Source of the DNA: Picocystis sp. L7
Lineage: Eukaryota > Chlorophyta > Picocystophyceae > Picocystales > Picocystaceae
Assembly: GCA_020975725.1 (NCBI GenBank)
Contig: QXJR01000015.1
Span: 310,001 to 374,000 of the forward strand
Length of the DNA: 64,000 nucleotides
Direction: 5' to 3'
The notes under the pieces were generated by a model. It did not search any database. It was given only the letters and a program-made list of their open reading frames with translations, and was not told the DNA's origin. Both the position numbers and the translations under genes were made by a program. Each line of letters starts with the position of its first letter. Within the stretch, counting starts at the first letter, position 1. This document shows positions 20,643-30,104 of this stretch, one piece after another.

Positions 20643-20924
20643 ATGCCTGGAAAGGAAGAGGAGGTGAAGCCGAGGGAAGAGGAGGAGGAAGAGGAAGAAG
20701 AAGACGTGGAAGAGGAGGAGGAAGACGACGACGATGAAGGGGATGACGATGCAGGAGACGACGACGAGGAAGACGACGACGATGATGATGAAGATGACGA
20801 CGACGAGGACGACGACGAGGATGACGACGATGACGAAGATGAGGATGACGACGACGAGGACGACGACGAGGACGACGAAGAGGAGGAGGAAGAGGCTCCT
20901 GCTCCGAAAAAACCCAAGACCTAG
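20643..20924 (+). CDS. Extremely acidic D/E-repeat protein with C-terminal basic motif
   Basis: This is a 93-aa frame. After MPGKEEEVKPRE, residues 13-84 are almost only Asp and Glu. It ends EEAPAPKKPKT, a short basic motif that could be a nuclear localisation signal. The composition recalls prothymosin or histone-chaperone acidic tails, which bind histones or basic proteins electrostatically. The DNA is a degenerate GAC/GAG/GAA/GAT array, so it could also be a microsatellite that happens to be open. The clean Kozak-like start (CAGCCATGC), mixed Asp and Glu codons and the non-repeat ends favour a gene. The antisense strand gives long poly-Ser/Arg frames, which are shadows. Confidence 0.6.
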   Translation: MPGKEEEVKPREEEEEEEEEDVEEEEEDDDDEGDDDAGDDDEEDDDDDDEDDDDEDDDEDDDDDEDEDDDDEDDDEDDEEEEEEAPAPKKPKT

Positions 20925-21736
20925 AAGGATCGTCGACGGGATCACCTGAAGGGGCTTGGAGAGTGGGACCTTTATGAGAATCCATTTCATCGAGGATTCT
21001 TGGATCGTCGCTCGCCTGGATTTATTGTGCCACGCACGGCATTTGCTGTCGTGCGCGAAGTTCGTCAATCGACGGTTCGCTGCCACTCGAGTCCTCGTTT
21101 TGCGGCGCTTGTTGAAAGGCAGGCTTGGGTGTTTCGCAGCATCATGCGTCGTGTTTCCCACCTACTCTGTCGACCGTTTCGCGGATCGTTGCGCCGGACC
21201 GGCGGATCCAGCTTCGCTTCCGTTTCGACCTGCACGTCCTTCACTTGCACCGGTTCGGTGGAGTTCGCCTCCCGGTTGTTCCGTTCCTGTGTCCGACATT
21301 TTCTCGTTTTCGCGCTCACAAGGGCAGATGCCTCGACCTGCAAGCGCTTCCACTCGCATCCCATCGTCCACCTCCTGTGGCGAGGTCCTCCCTTGTCCTG
21401 CGATCCATCCGTCCCAGCCCTCCCACGCGATCGTTGTGAAGTCGTTGTGACGCGCCTCGGTCCACGTCGGGTGGGTCCGTCGACGTGGGGAAGGACAGGG
21501 GTTCGGGATGCGCCTCCCGGGGTTGAACCTCGGGGTCAACCGAAGCACCCCGGGTTGAAGAAGGGGAAGAGAAGGAAGCCAAGCACGGGTACGAATCCCA
21601 GTGGAACCGAAGGGAAAGGGACTCGTGAACAACACGTGGACAACGCCGAACCGTGCGTGCACAGGTGCGGATGCGCGTGGCGTGCCGAAGCGTGCGAGGT
21701 GCGGGGAAGCAGCGGATCCGGAGCGATTCGACGAGG
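20925..21736. other. Intergenic / leader region upstream of MsrB
   Basis: No gene is supported. The segment 21470-21640 has strong upstream-type words (GGGGTTGAACCTCGGGGTCAA and CACCCCGGGTTG). An MsrB leader exon within 21100-21700 cannot be excluded. Confidence 0.35.
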
Positions 21737-22279
21737 ATGGGGATGCTGCGGCGGTGGTTCGCCGGGAAAGGGAAGAGCACGAGGACGGACGCATCCTCCC
21801 AACCCGAAACGGGCAGTGGAACACGCGTGTCGAAATCGGGATATGACGTCACGCCGATGAAACCGGAAGAGATCCAGAAAGAAGCGGAGAAGCTCGACGA
21901 CCTGCAGAAGAAAGTCACGCTCAAAGCAGGCACCGAGAGAGCCTTCACGGGAAAGACGGTGAACGGATACCCGCACGACAACAAGAAACGAGGCGTGTAC
22001 GTCAGCGCCATCGGTGGACTCCCGCTGTTTCACAGCGACACCAAGTTCGACTCAGGGACAGGATGGCCTAGCTTCTACGCACCCATCGATCCAGAACACG
22101 TCGTGGAAAAGAAAGATACCAGCATACCGTTCATGCCGCGTGTGGAGGTGCTCGACGCGAGGTCCGGCGCCCACCTAGGACACGTGTTCGACGACGGACC
22201 AAGGCCCACCGGGAAGAGGTACTGCATGAATGCAGCTGCGCTGCGTTTTATTCCGGAAGAAGAATGGCAACAGGAATGA
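21737..22279 (+). CDS. MSRB: Peptide-methionine (R)-S-oxide reductase MsrB
   Basis: This is a 180-aa enzyme that reduces methionine-R-sulfoxide in damaged proteins. The core starts near residue 65 (AGTERAFTGK). Family signatures are DSGTGWPSFYAPI, SGAHLGHVFDDGP and TGKRYCMNAAALRFIP, where Cys is the catalytic residue. At the place where many MsrBs carry a first zinc CxxC (after GVYV), this one reads SAIGG. The second CxxC is also absent, so it should be a zinc-free form, as in many bacterial MsrBs. The basic N-terminal 60 residues (MGMLRRWFAGKGK...) may target it to an organelle. The ATG at 21737 was chosen because the open frame before it has none. Confidence 0.93.
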   Translation: MGMLRRWFAGKGKSTRTDASSQPETGSGTRVSKSGYDVTPMKPEEIQKEAEKLDDLQKKVTLKAGTERAFTGKTVNGYPHDNKKRGVYVSAIGGLPLFHSDTKFDSGTGWPSFYAPIDPEHVVEKKDTSIPFMPRVEVLDARSGAHLGHVFDDGPRPTGKRYCMNAAALRFIPEEEWQQE

Positions 22280-22403
22280 TGAGTGTCCCACGCCACCGAT
22301 TGCCAACGGACGTGCGAGATGTAGGCCCGGAGACGACGTCACGGTCCTCCATTCGTGCGAAGGAGTGCGAAGGGTCCGATTTCCACCTGCGGAGATGGAA
22401 GGC

Positions 22404-22883
22404 TCATGCGATCGGGTTCGCATGTATGGTAACACTCTCCACCTTGATTTCCCGCAGAGGCCTGTCTTCTTCATCCACAGCCGCCCGTTCGATCACATCC
22501 AACACGTCGAAACCGTTGATGACCTTTCCGAACACGGTGTACTTCCCGTCCAGCTGCCTCTGCTTCGCGAACGTGACGAAGAACTGGCTCTCGTTCGTAT
22601 CGGGCCCACCGTTTGCCATCGACACTACACCTCTGCGATCGTGCTTGAGGTGATCCACAATCTCGTCCTCGTAAGGCCTTCCCCATATGCTCTGTCCGCC
22701 GTCGCCGGTGTTGGTGGGATCTCCACCTTGTGCCAAGAAGCCTTTGATGACGCGGTGAAAGACGGTGCCGTCGTACTTGCCGCTGGCACACAGTGCCAAG
22801 AAGTTCTCCGTCGACTTGGGAACCTCGTCGCAAAAGAGCTCCAGCTTCAAATCACCCACGTTCGTGTGCAGAGTCACCGCCAT
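22404..22883 (-). CDS. PPIL3: Peptidyl-prolyl cis-trans isomerase-like 3 (cyclophilin, spliceosomal type)
   Basis: This is a 159-aa single-domain cyclophilin starting MAVTLHTNVGDLKLELFCDE, as in PPIL3, with no targeting extension. Active-site blocks are visible: FHRVIKGFLAQGGDPTNTG, the Gln/Phe in NESQFFVTFA, and the LDGKYTVFGKVINGFDVLD end. In animals PPIL3 is a nuclear spliceosome-associated isomerase. Length agrees with the human protein (161). The start at 22883 is set by this agreement; the frame is open upstream. It converges with MsrB, with stops 124 bp apart. Confidence 0.93.
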   Translation of the reverse strand: MAVTLHTNVGDLKLELFCDEVPKSTENFLALCASGKYDGTVFHRVIKGFLAQGGDPTNTGDGGQSIWGRPYEDEIVDHLKHDRRGVVSMANGGPDTNESQFFVTFAKQRQLDGKYTVFGKVINGFDVLDVIERAAVDEEDRPLREIKVESVTIHANPIA

Positions 22884-24042
22884 TCCGACCGCGGTTCGTG
22901 GTGCCGATGCTTCTGGGCACAATCCACGTGCAGAGGGGATCCACCGTCCAAACCAATTGGTGGGGGAAGATGCGTTCGAACACACTTGCGCGATCGTCGC
23001 CGATGGCAATTTGCAAGAAGGCAAAGAGAAACTCTGCCGAAGAGGCCATGTGGTGCACATTCGAGCGTGTGGCTATCTTCCTCGCATGCGTTCGTGTTTG
23101 GCAAAGAAATCGTGCATGACGAACCATTCCCAAAGCGAGACAAACGGTATCATCCTCTCTGACCCTTCCAAAAAACCATCGTTCCTTGAATCAAGCAGTG
23201 TTCTAGCGACGCTCAATCACAACTATATGCACTACCAATCAAATCGTTCAACACTCCTTTCCATACACCGTATTTCTTCACAAGCAAAGTGCCAAACATG
23301 CCTCAACATTCAATGAAATCACGCCGGTCGTGCTTGTCCAATTGTTTCCATTCGCGCATGAAAACTTTTGGTGACACCCATAGAGCTCGTTCGGGGGGTG
23401 CAAATGAATCCTTCTTTGCTTTTTCCACTACACTTTAGGTGTACAAGATACTTTTTTTGGTTGTGTCCTTGACCACTTGAAAATCATCCGACTAGTGTCT
23501 GCCTTTTTTACAAATCCCGTTGCGCATGCTCGACCATAGTCGTGGTGACGGATTCGGATAAAACCGAGCTTCTCTTCTTCTTGTAATTGCATCTCCAGGT
23601 AGGGATGCAAGTGAACGGCATGTGTTCCTAGAAGATGCACCAAGAACACGGAAACGGTTTCGGGTCTACACCTTTTTCTTTGCTTTCGTTTCCGACCTTG
23701 CTAGAAATCTCCCCGTCCTTTTTTCTTTCGCAATGCCGTCGTGGTGCACTTCTCTAAACGATTCCTGTACTGTCTCCTCGCAAGCGAGACAACGCTTCGG
23801 GTCCGTGCACCGCACCACACTCTTCGGTGTCCGTTTCCCGAGATCCAGCTGCATTCGCTCGGTTGTGAGCGATACCCGCTTGGACGGATGTGGAGTGGGT
23901 GTGGACGCGATCCTGGTTTGAACCGGAGCGCAGAGATCTCGGATCACTTCACACAGCACAACACGTGGGAAGGAAGGCGTCCTCGCACGTGCGAGAGAAA
24001 GAAAGAGGCTTGTTTGGGTTCTTCAGCAAGTGATATGGGAAT
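22884..24042. other. Intergenic region between PPIL3 and TIC236
   Basis: Positions 23150-23650 are AT-rich and without usable frames. Positions 23650-24030 are mixed and probably contain the TIC236 promoter. I see no gene or repeat. Confidence 0.4.
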
Positions 24043-27000
24043 ATGAACGGATCCGTAGAACGCCTCGGGCGTGGCACGTCGAAGAGAGGCGTGGGAATGG
24101 CTGTGTACAGGACTGGAGCCGTTCGATTGGCAAGCAGGGACTCGCAGCTGCTCAGAACCAGGGAGCTGCGAAGGAAGATCTCGTGGGATGCGTGCAAAAC
24201 GAGGGCCAGGACCTGCAGGGGAAGAAACCAAGTGTACAATGCAGCTGGTCCGCTGCCACTGGCTCTGGCTAGTATCGCGAGGAGGGTCCGAAGGTCCATC
24301 TTTCTGATTGCCAGCAACCTGAAAGGGCTCTGGGTGGTCAGGCAGGAGGCAGCCTTGCGTGCCCTTCGAAATTTTATGGTCATCTTCGCAACGGTCATGT
24401 TAGCAGGAACGATTGCTGCCTATTATTGGGGGAAGCCGTACCTCAACCAAGAGGTGCTACCGGCAATGTGCTCCTCCTTAAGCTCGATGACCGGTAGAGA
24501 AATGAAGATTGGAGAAATAGAGCGATTGGAAGCCGCAGGTATTACTGGGGTGCTTCCTGTAGCACGCTTGAAGTCTGTTAGCATTGGACCAGGGGAGTTT
24601 GAGAAGAGCACACTTACAGCAGATAGAATCGACTTGATGTTCAATCCCTTGCTCAGCCTACTGAGGAGGGCGGTTGTGGTCAGTATGATTGTGAATGGAC
24701 CTTCCACTCGTCTTGTTCAAGCAAGCAATTACAGCTGGTTGGGTTATCCGCATGATACAGAACCGTCATCCAGAAAATTAATCCAAGTGCCTGTGGAAGA
24801 AGACCGGCAAATCAAGAAGCACAAGGATATCACTCGAGCATTTGAAGAAGAACCAACGTTAAGCATTGTTCTTAGTGCCCTTGCTGAAATGCTTGTTTCT
24901 TCAATTCAGGTTTCCGTCGACAAGATCGTTGTTAGGGATGGCACAATTTTCGCCTTTACACACAGAGATACGCTCCCAAGACGTTTCCAAAGCCTGCAGG
25001 GCACAGTGAAACTTGGAAAGAACTACCATTCAGTACAAGTGGAGGCAACAGCAAAAGCCTTTGAACGGGATCCATCACAGGCAAAATGTACTATGGTTCA
25101 TCCCGCGGCAAAGCGGAATTTGCGCAAGGATGCTCCGTCAGCTCCGCCTTGTGAGTCCCAAGTTCCCTCAGCTGAGGTCTTGGAGGCATGCCTTGGGCCG
25201 GTTGCTACCACCCCACAAGGTGGGGAGTTGTATCTAAAAGTAAATGGAAAAGACATTGGGATTGAGGGAAGGGCCGGAGATTTGAGTGTAACCATAGGAG
25301 GGAGCCGAATAAGCGCACCTTTGATCGATCGTCTGCTGGAAATACCGATGGACATTTCTGATGGGGTAGTAGATGGAGAAATTACCTTGCGTTCTTTCAA
25401 TACAGAGACGTGGACTTTCCCAGACATCTCTGGAAAGTTGAAGTGCTCCAATGGACACATGCACTTCTGGGATGCTACAGACGATCTCACTGAAGTGAAA
25501 ATGACCATGCTGTTTGAAGGGAAGAGGATGTATCTTCATGATGCAAAAGGTTTCTATGGAGCCATCCCAATTCAGGTTACTGGTGATCTTGATGTAAATG
25601 CCGATGATGGTGAGTATAGGTTGATGTTACAAGTGCCCAAGGTGGAGGTAAATGACCTTCGGGAGACACTCGCAGTGCGGCCTCTCCCATACCCTGTGAC
25701 AGGCTACGCAAGGGGTAGTATTCAAGTCACTGGTCCATTGGAAAAGCCGATTTACTCAGGCCGTATTTCTGCGATTGAGAATCTATGTGATCAGAAACCT
25801 GCTGGTAGGTTCCAACAATTGAGGAAGACTAAGCAGACGGATGCAGTAGGTTCTTACGATAAAGTATTGTTTCGTGGGGCATCCTGTGTTTTCACATTGG
25901 ACACGTCTACTAGCATGTTAGATCTTCATTCAATTGAGGCTGAACCTCTAGCAGGCGGACGAATAACTGGAAGTGGGCTGATGTGGATTGCACCAGAAGC
26001 AGAAGAAGATGAAAGGGCCATGTGTGTTACTCTGATGGGACGGGATATACCAGCTGAACCTATTCTGGAAAAATATATGCCTGATGAAGCTTCACTACCG
26101 CCTTCTTTCAAGCTTGGCTTAGCAAACGGTGAGGGAACAATGAAAGGGAGCTTGATTTCGCCTACTCTGAGTGCTGAATGGCATCTTCCCCTGGCAGAAG
26201 CCAGTGGTCATGTGAGGGTTTCTAAAGATGCAATTCACTTTCGGTCAGATGCACCAACTTTAGGATTGAATGCGACCTTGCTGACTGTGTATCCCAATGC
26301 CGATCTAGCAAGGTATGCAACCACACAAGAAGAAGCCACTGCAGCTGCTCAGCCACTCATCGAAGGCTGTGACATCTCTCTGAACGTGCAGGGAGCTGAC
26401 CTTATGAGTTTGGTCGGTCAAGGGGACACAGCTACTAGTTCTGTCCCTTCTCCATTTCGTCTAAAAGTGCATGGACGGACACGCTTCAAGGGAGAACTTA
26501 CGAAGAAGCCCAAAGATGTGCGTGATTCAGCTGTTCGTCATGGTCGCAACCCTGTCTTGGGGACATATGAGGGTGAACTCACACTGAACGGGGTCAAACT
26601 GAACCAACTTTCTATTGCTCCTCAGTTGAAAGGTAAGCTGGAACTGTCCCCCTCTTCCATATTGCTCAGAGCACGAGGTAGACCTGATGAATCGCTGGAC
26701 ATCCAGCTCTGCAATCGGAAAGAGCATGGAGACGTAGATGCTAGGCACACACCCACTGCGAGCAAATCACATAAATCTGTCAACAAGACACATTCACAGG
26801 CAAGCACCACTGATTTGTTGGGCACCGTTGATGATAATATACCCGACATTGGTAATCAATTGATAAAGTCTCCACGTATTGAAGGGTATTTTGGGCTTAG
26901 AAGAGGTCAACTGAGGAGTGGTGGACTAGTAAGTAGTTCACAAATAAAGCTTGACATTGCAAACTTGCAGCTGGATGACCTTGAACTTGCTTCATTACGC

Positions 27001-29889
27001 GGCACATTGGAGGAAGGCCTGCTTGACCTCAATGTGGACTCCCAAAGTGGTCATGGCCAAGTTTCTTTCTCGAAACCCAAGTTTAGTGGACTCCAGGGGG
27101 AGTCTTTTGAGGGTAGTGCCAGATGGACAGGCGATGTCCTGCGTGTGGAGAGAGCGGTTTTGGAACAGGAGCGGTCACGCTATGAGGTCTCTGGGGAGTA
27201 CATTGTACCAAGCACTGCCTTTCCTGGAGAGGTTTCGCAGCAAGGACGTCAAGATAAGGAAGTCACAGCTCAAGTGCCATCTCAGCTCCTGGGGGGTAGA
27301 TGGAGGTGGCAGATATCTGTTCCAGCGGCAGATGTGGAAGAAATGCTCCCTGCAATACAGCTGTTGACCAGAGCAAAAAGGAGTGTGCCAGGCAACTACT
27401 TGCGGGCTAAAACACAGTTTCTTGAGGGTATTCGTTCATCCATTGGAGCAGCCACAGATGCACTGTACGTGCAGGTGGAAAAAGCAGCCGCTGCAGCCGC
27501 TGCAGAAGAGACAAAGCGTGTGCAAAGTCAGGCTGAGGCTGAACCAGAAAGAGAAGGTGCACCAACTCGCCTCAAGCGCCGTTTGAGTTTTGTTGGAGGC
27601 TTTGGGCTCCATGAAGCTGCATCAAGAGATGTTCACACGCCACCTACCTTACAAGACTTGAGAGGGAGTTGGCAAGGTACACTACTCTCATACGGAGGTG
27701 GGACAGGGAGTACAGCGGCAGAGTTCGACGTACAGGGGCAGGAATGGCAGTGGGGACCTTACAACATGGAAAATGTCATCGCATCCGGATCTTATCATTC
27801 AATGGATGGTCTCCAATTCAAGCGTCTACAACTCGACATGGGAACAGCATCCCTGAAAGTGGGTGGTAGTATGTTTGGCATGAAGCAAGATGCCCAAATT
27901 TCTCTTTCTGATTTTCCAGTGCAACTTGTCCAACCTATCCTGCATTCTCTTCCAAAGCCTACCGAGAATAGACCAGGAAGCCTTGATGGCATTGACCATC
28001 GAGGTTCGAAACCAGACTTCGGAGATATGGGCGGAAAGCTCTTTGTTGAGTGTACCCTTGGAGGAAGTTCGAAGTCACCAGAATGTGATGTTGAAATTCG
28101 CCTTCTTGATGGCATTTTGAATGGGACGCGAATGGCCATGGCGAGAGCATCAGCTGCTGTCACTGCATCTCAGAGGTTGTCTTTCGATGCCCACCTTCGT
28201 CCTGCAGAAGGAAGTGGAAATATGCATCTTGTTGGATCAATCCCATTCTCGAATCTGGCTTCAGCTGTGCCCCAAGCACAAAGCTCGTTCCAGAATATTT
28301 TGTCACCTGGCAGGGCTAAAATGGTGGATGGTTCAATCGAAATCGATGCTGCCGTCAAGGATTCAGGAATGAAGCTTCTTGCGGCTCTCGTACCTCAGCT
28401 TCGGTGGACACAGGGAAGCGCAGATATAGCCCTGCAGCTGAGGGGAACCCTGTCTGAGCCGGTGGCTGACGGGGTTGCTCATGTGAACAAGGCTGCAGTA
28501 TCTTGCCAGTGGCTTCCAAGACCACTCACCAATCTTGTGGCCACTGTGAGGTTACAGCAAAACAAGCTCCATATAGAGGCACTGGAGGGCAGGGTTGGTC
28601 GCCGCGGTCTAATCCGCGTTCAAGGATCGCTGCCTTTGGATTTTCAAGGGGCGCCTGCTGGGGGGACAGAGGACCAGAACACCGGTATACACATTTTCGT
28701 GAGGAACCTGGAGGTGCGAATTCGCAACGTGTACAATGGAATCGTTGATGGCAATCTTCAAGTTGACGGGTCCATATCCAGGCCTGAAATTGGGGGATCG
28801 GTGAACTTTAGTAGAGGAATTGCATACCTGACTCCGGGAGGAGTGCCCCCTCCGACAACCACTGAAGATTCAGGGTCCGGAAATACTTCCAATGCTCGCG
28901 AATCGGCTAGAGTTGTCCTTTCAGAGCTCTACAGCAGGGGAAAGACAAGCAGTGACGTTGCAAAGAAAGGTAGATTCTCAGGCGGGGCTGTTGATGGGAA
29001 GAAATCAAAAGAATCATCTGGGGAGCATCGTCATGCAATGGAAAAAATCAGCTGCAAGGCCCTCAAGATCAAACTTGGACCTGAAATGAGAGCCATCTAC
29101 CCGTTTGTGCTGAACTTTGGTATCGCCGGAGACTTGGAAATCAACGGGCCAGTCGACCCCATGGAAGTCAGGCCATCAGGTTCGATACGCCTGGACAGTG
29201 GCGAAGTGAATTTGGTCGCGACTCAGGTCAAGCTCAAGAGGGACCATCCGAACAGGGCGGTTTTCATTCCTTCTCAAGGCCTGGACCCAAACTTGGACAT
29301 TTCGTTTGTGGGTGCTGACTTGATGGCAATGATTCAGGGCCGTGCTTCTACGTGGCAGGACCACGTTGTACTTACGTACTTAGGCACTGGTGCTGGGGAG
29401 GAGACTCTGAGTCCATCAGAGGCAGCAAAGATATTCGAGGGTCAGCTTGCAGAATCCCTGCTTGAAGAAAATGGACAGTTGGCCTTTTCAAGCTTGGCAG
29501 CATCCACCATTGAGAATTTGCTTCCCCGGATTGAGACCCAGGGTCAGCTTGGAAAAGCAAGGTGGCGCCTTGTCTCTGCACCCTCCATACCTGGCCTGCT
29601 GTCCTTGGACCCTACCACGGATCCGTTTCGAAGCCTTGCTAATCTGACATTGGGATCGGAGTTTGAGATACAATTCGGCAAGAGCTTGGAGGCGTCTGTG
29701 GCCCGCAAGCTCAAGGACTCTGAGATGGCGACTCAGTGGACATTGGTGTATCAGCTTCATCGGAAGCTTCGCATGCGCTTGAACAGCGTTGCCGCAGATT
29801 CCACGCAGCTGTTGTTTGAGTACTCGGCCAGTCCTAGCTACCGTGATCGCAACCAGCCTCCTTTTTCCAAGGGACCTTTGAACATGTGA
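24043..29889 (+). CDS. TIC236: TIC236-like plastid inner-envelope translocon protein (TamB/DUF490 family)
   Basis: This is a 1,948-aa intronless protein. In plants TIC236 is anchored in the inner envelope and spans the intermembrane space to link TIC with TOC75 during protein import; TamB is its bacterial relative. The first 75 residues are basic and Ser/Arg-rich (transit peptide). One clear membrane anchor lies near residues 110-127 (FMVIFATVMLAGTIAAYYWG). A very long region of repeated beta-strand segments follows (AsmA/TamB-like), interrupted by low-complexity linkers near 1140-1180 and 1590-1650. The C-terminal TamB domain closes it: NLTLGSEFEIQFGKSLEASV, then a YQLHRKLRMRLNS strand and FEYSASPSYRDR. 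ATG 24043 is the first in frame; 24097 is an alternative. Confidence 0.92.
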   Translation: MNGSVERLGRGTSKRGVGMAVYRTGAVRLASRDSQLLRTRELRRKISWDACKTRARTCRGRNQVYNAAGPLPLALASIARRVRRSIFLIASNLKGLWVVRQEAALRALRNFMVIFATVMLAGTIAAYYWGKPYLNQEVLPAMCSSLSSMTGREMKIGEIERLEAAGITGVLPVARLKSVSIGPGEFEKSTLTADRIDLMFNPLLSLLRRAVVVSMIVNGPSTRLVQASNYSWLGYPHDTEPSSRKLIQVPVEEDRQIKKHKDITRAFEEEPTLSIVLSALAEMLVSSIQVSVDKIVVRDGTIFAFTHRDTLPRRFQSLQGTVKLGKNYHSVQVEATAKAFERDPSQAKCTMVHPAAKRNLRKDAPSAPPCESQVPSAEVLEACLGPVATTPQGGELYLKVNGKDIGIEGRAGDLSVTIGGSRISAPLIDRLLEIPMDISDGVVDGEITLRSFNTETWTFPDISGKLKCSNGHMHFWDATDDLTEVKMTMLFEGKRMYLHDAKGFYGAIPIQVTGDLDVNADDGEYRLMLQVPKVEVNDLRETLAVRPLPYPVTGYARGSIQVTGPLEKPIYSGRISAIENLCDQKPAGRFQQLRKTKQTDAVGSYDKVLFRGASCVFTLDTSTSMLDLHSIEAEPLAGGRITGSGLMWIAPEAEEDERAMCVTLMGRDIPAEPILEKYMPDEASLPPSFKLGLANGEGTMKGSLISPTLSAEWHLPLAEASGHVRVSKDAIHFRSDAPTLGLNATLLTVYPNADLARYATTQEEATAAAQPLIEGCDISLNVQGADLMSLVGQGDTATSSVPSPFRLKVHGRTRFKGELTKKPKDVRDSAVRHGRNPVLGTYEGELTLNGVKLNQLSIAPQLKGKLELSPSSILLRARGRPDESLDIQLCNRKEHGDVDARHTPTASKSHKSVNKTHSQASTTDLLGTVDDNIPDIGNQLIKSPRIEGYFGLRRGQLRSGGLVSSSQIKLDIANLQLDDLELASLRGTLEEGLLDLNVDSQSGHGQVSFSKPKFSGLQGESFEGSARWTGDVLRVERAVLEQERSRYEVSGEYIVPSTAFPGEVSQQGRQDKEVTAQVPSQLLGGRWRWQISVPAADVEEMLPAIQLLTRAKRSVPGNYLRAKTQFLEGIRSSIGAATDALYVQVEKAAAAAAAEETKRVQSQAEAEPEREGAPTRLKRRLSFVGGFGLHEAASRDVHTPPTLQDLRGSWQGTLLSYGGGTGSTAAEFDVQGQEWQWGPYNMENVIASGSYHSMDGLQFKRLQLDMGTASLKVGGSMFGMKQDAQISLSDFPVQLVQPILHSLPKPTENRPGSLDGIDHRGSKPDFGDMGGKLFVECTLGGSSKSPECDVEIRLLDGILNGTRMAMARASAAVTASQRLSFDAHLRPAEGSGNMHLVGSIPFSNLASAVPQAQSSFQNILSPGRAKMVDGSIEIDAAVKDSGMKLLAALVPQLRWTQGSADIALQLRGTLSEPVADGVAHVNKAAVSCQWLPRPLTNLVATVRLQQNKLHIEALEGRVGRRGLIRVQGSLPLDFQGAPAGGTEDQNTGIHIFVRNLEVRIRNVYNGIVDGNLQVDGSISRPEIGGSVNFSRGIAYLTPGGVPPPTTTEDSGSGNTSNARESARVVLSELYSRGKTSSDVAKKGRFSGGAVDGKKSKESSGEHRHAMEKISCKALKIKLGPEMRAIYPFVLNFGIAGDLEINGPVDPMEVRPSGSIRLDSGEVNLVATQVKLKRDHPNRAVFIPSQGLDPNLDISFVGADLMAMIQGRASTWQDHVVLTYLGTGAGEETLSPSEAAKIFEGQLAESLLEENGQLAFSSLAASTIENLLPRIETQGQLGKARWRLVSAPSIPGLLSLDPTTDPFRSLANLTLGSEFEIQFGKSLEASVARKLKDSEMATQWTLVYQLHRKLRMRLNSVAADSTQLLFEYSASPSYRDRNQPPFSKGPLNM

Positions 29890-30104
29890 AGCACATCTCT
29901 GGCACAGTCCATGCCTGCTTCATCCGCTCTCCTTTCCCCTGGTGCCCGTGCATCCACACAGCTGGTGGTGGAAGTTGGACCATCGATGCGTCCACCCACC
30001 CTGCCTTCCCCCGAGGGAGTTTCTTCTCCGATGGCTGGGTTGGGCTGGCGAAGGTGGGGGCATGGCTGAGAGACGTGTCGTCCTTGGTGGTGCGGTTCAT
30101 CGCC

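Noticed and set aside
20133-21161. Long minus-strand frames rich in Ser, Arg or Val opposite the acidic repeat
   Set aside because: They are the antisense of the GAC/GAG repeat in three frames; only the plus frame has a sensible start, end and charge pattern.
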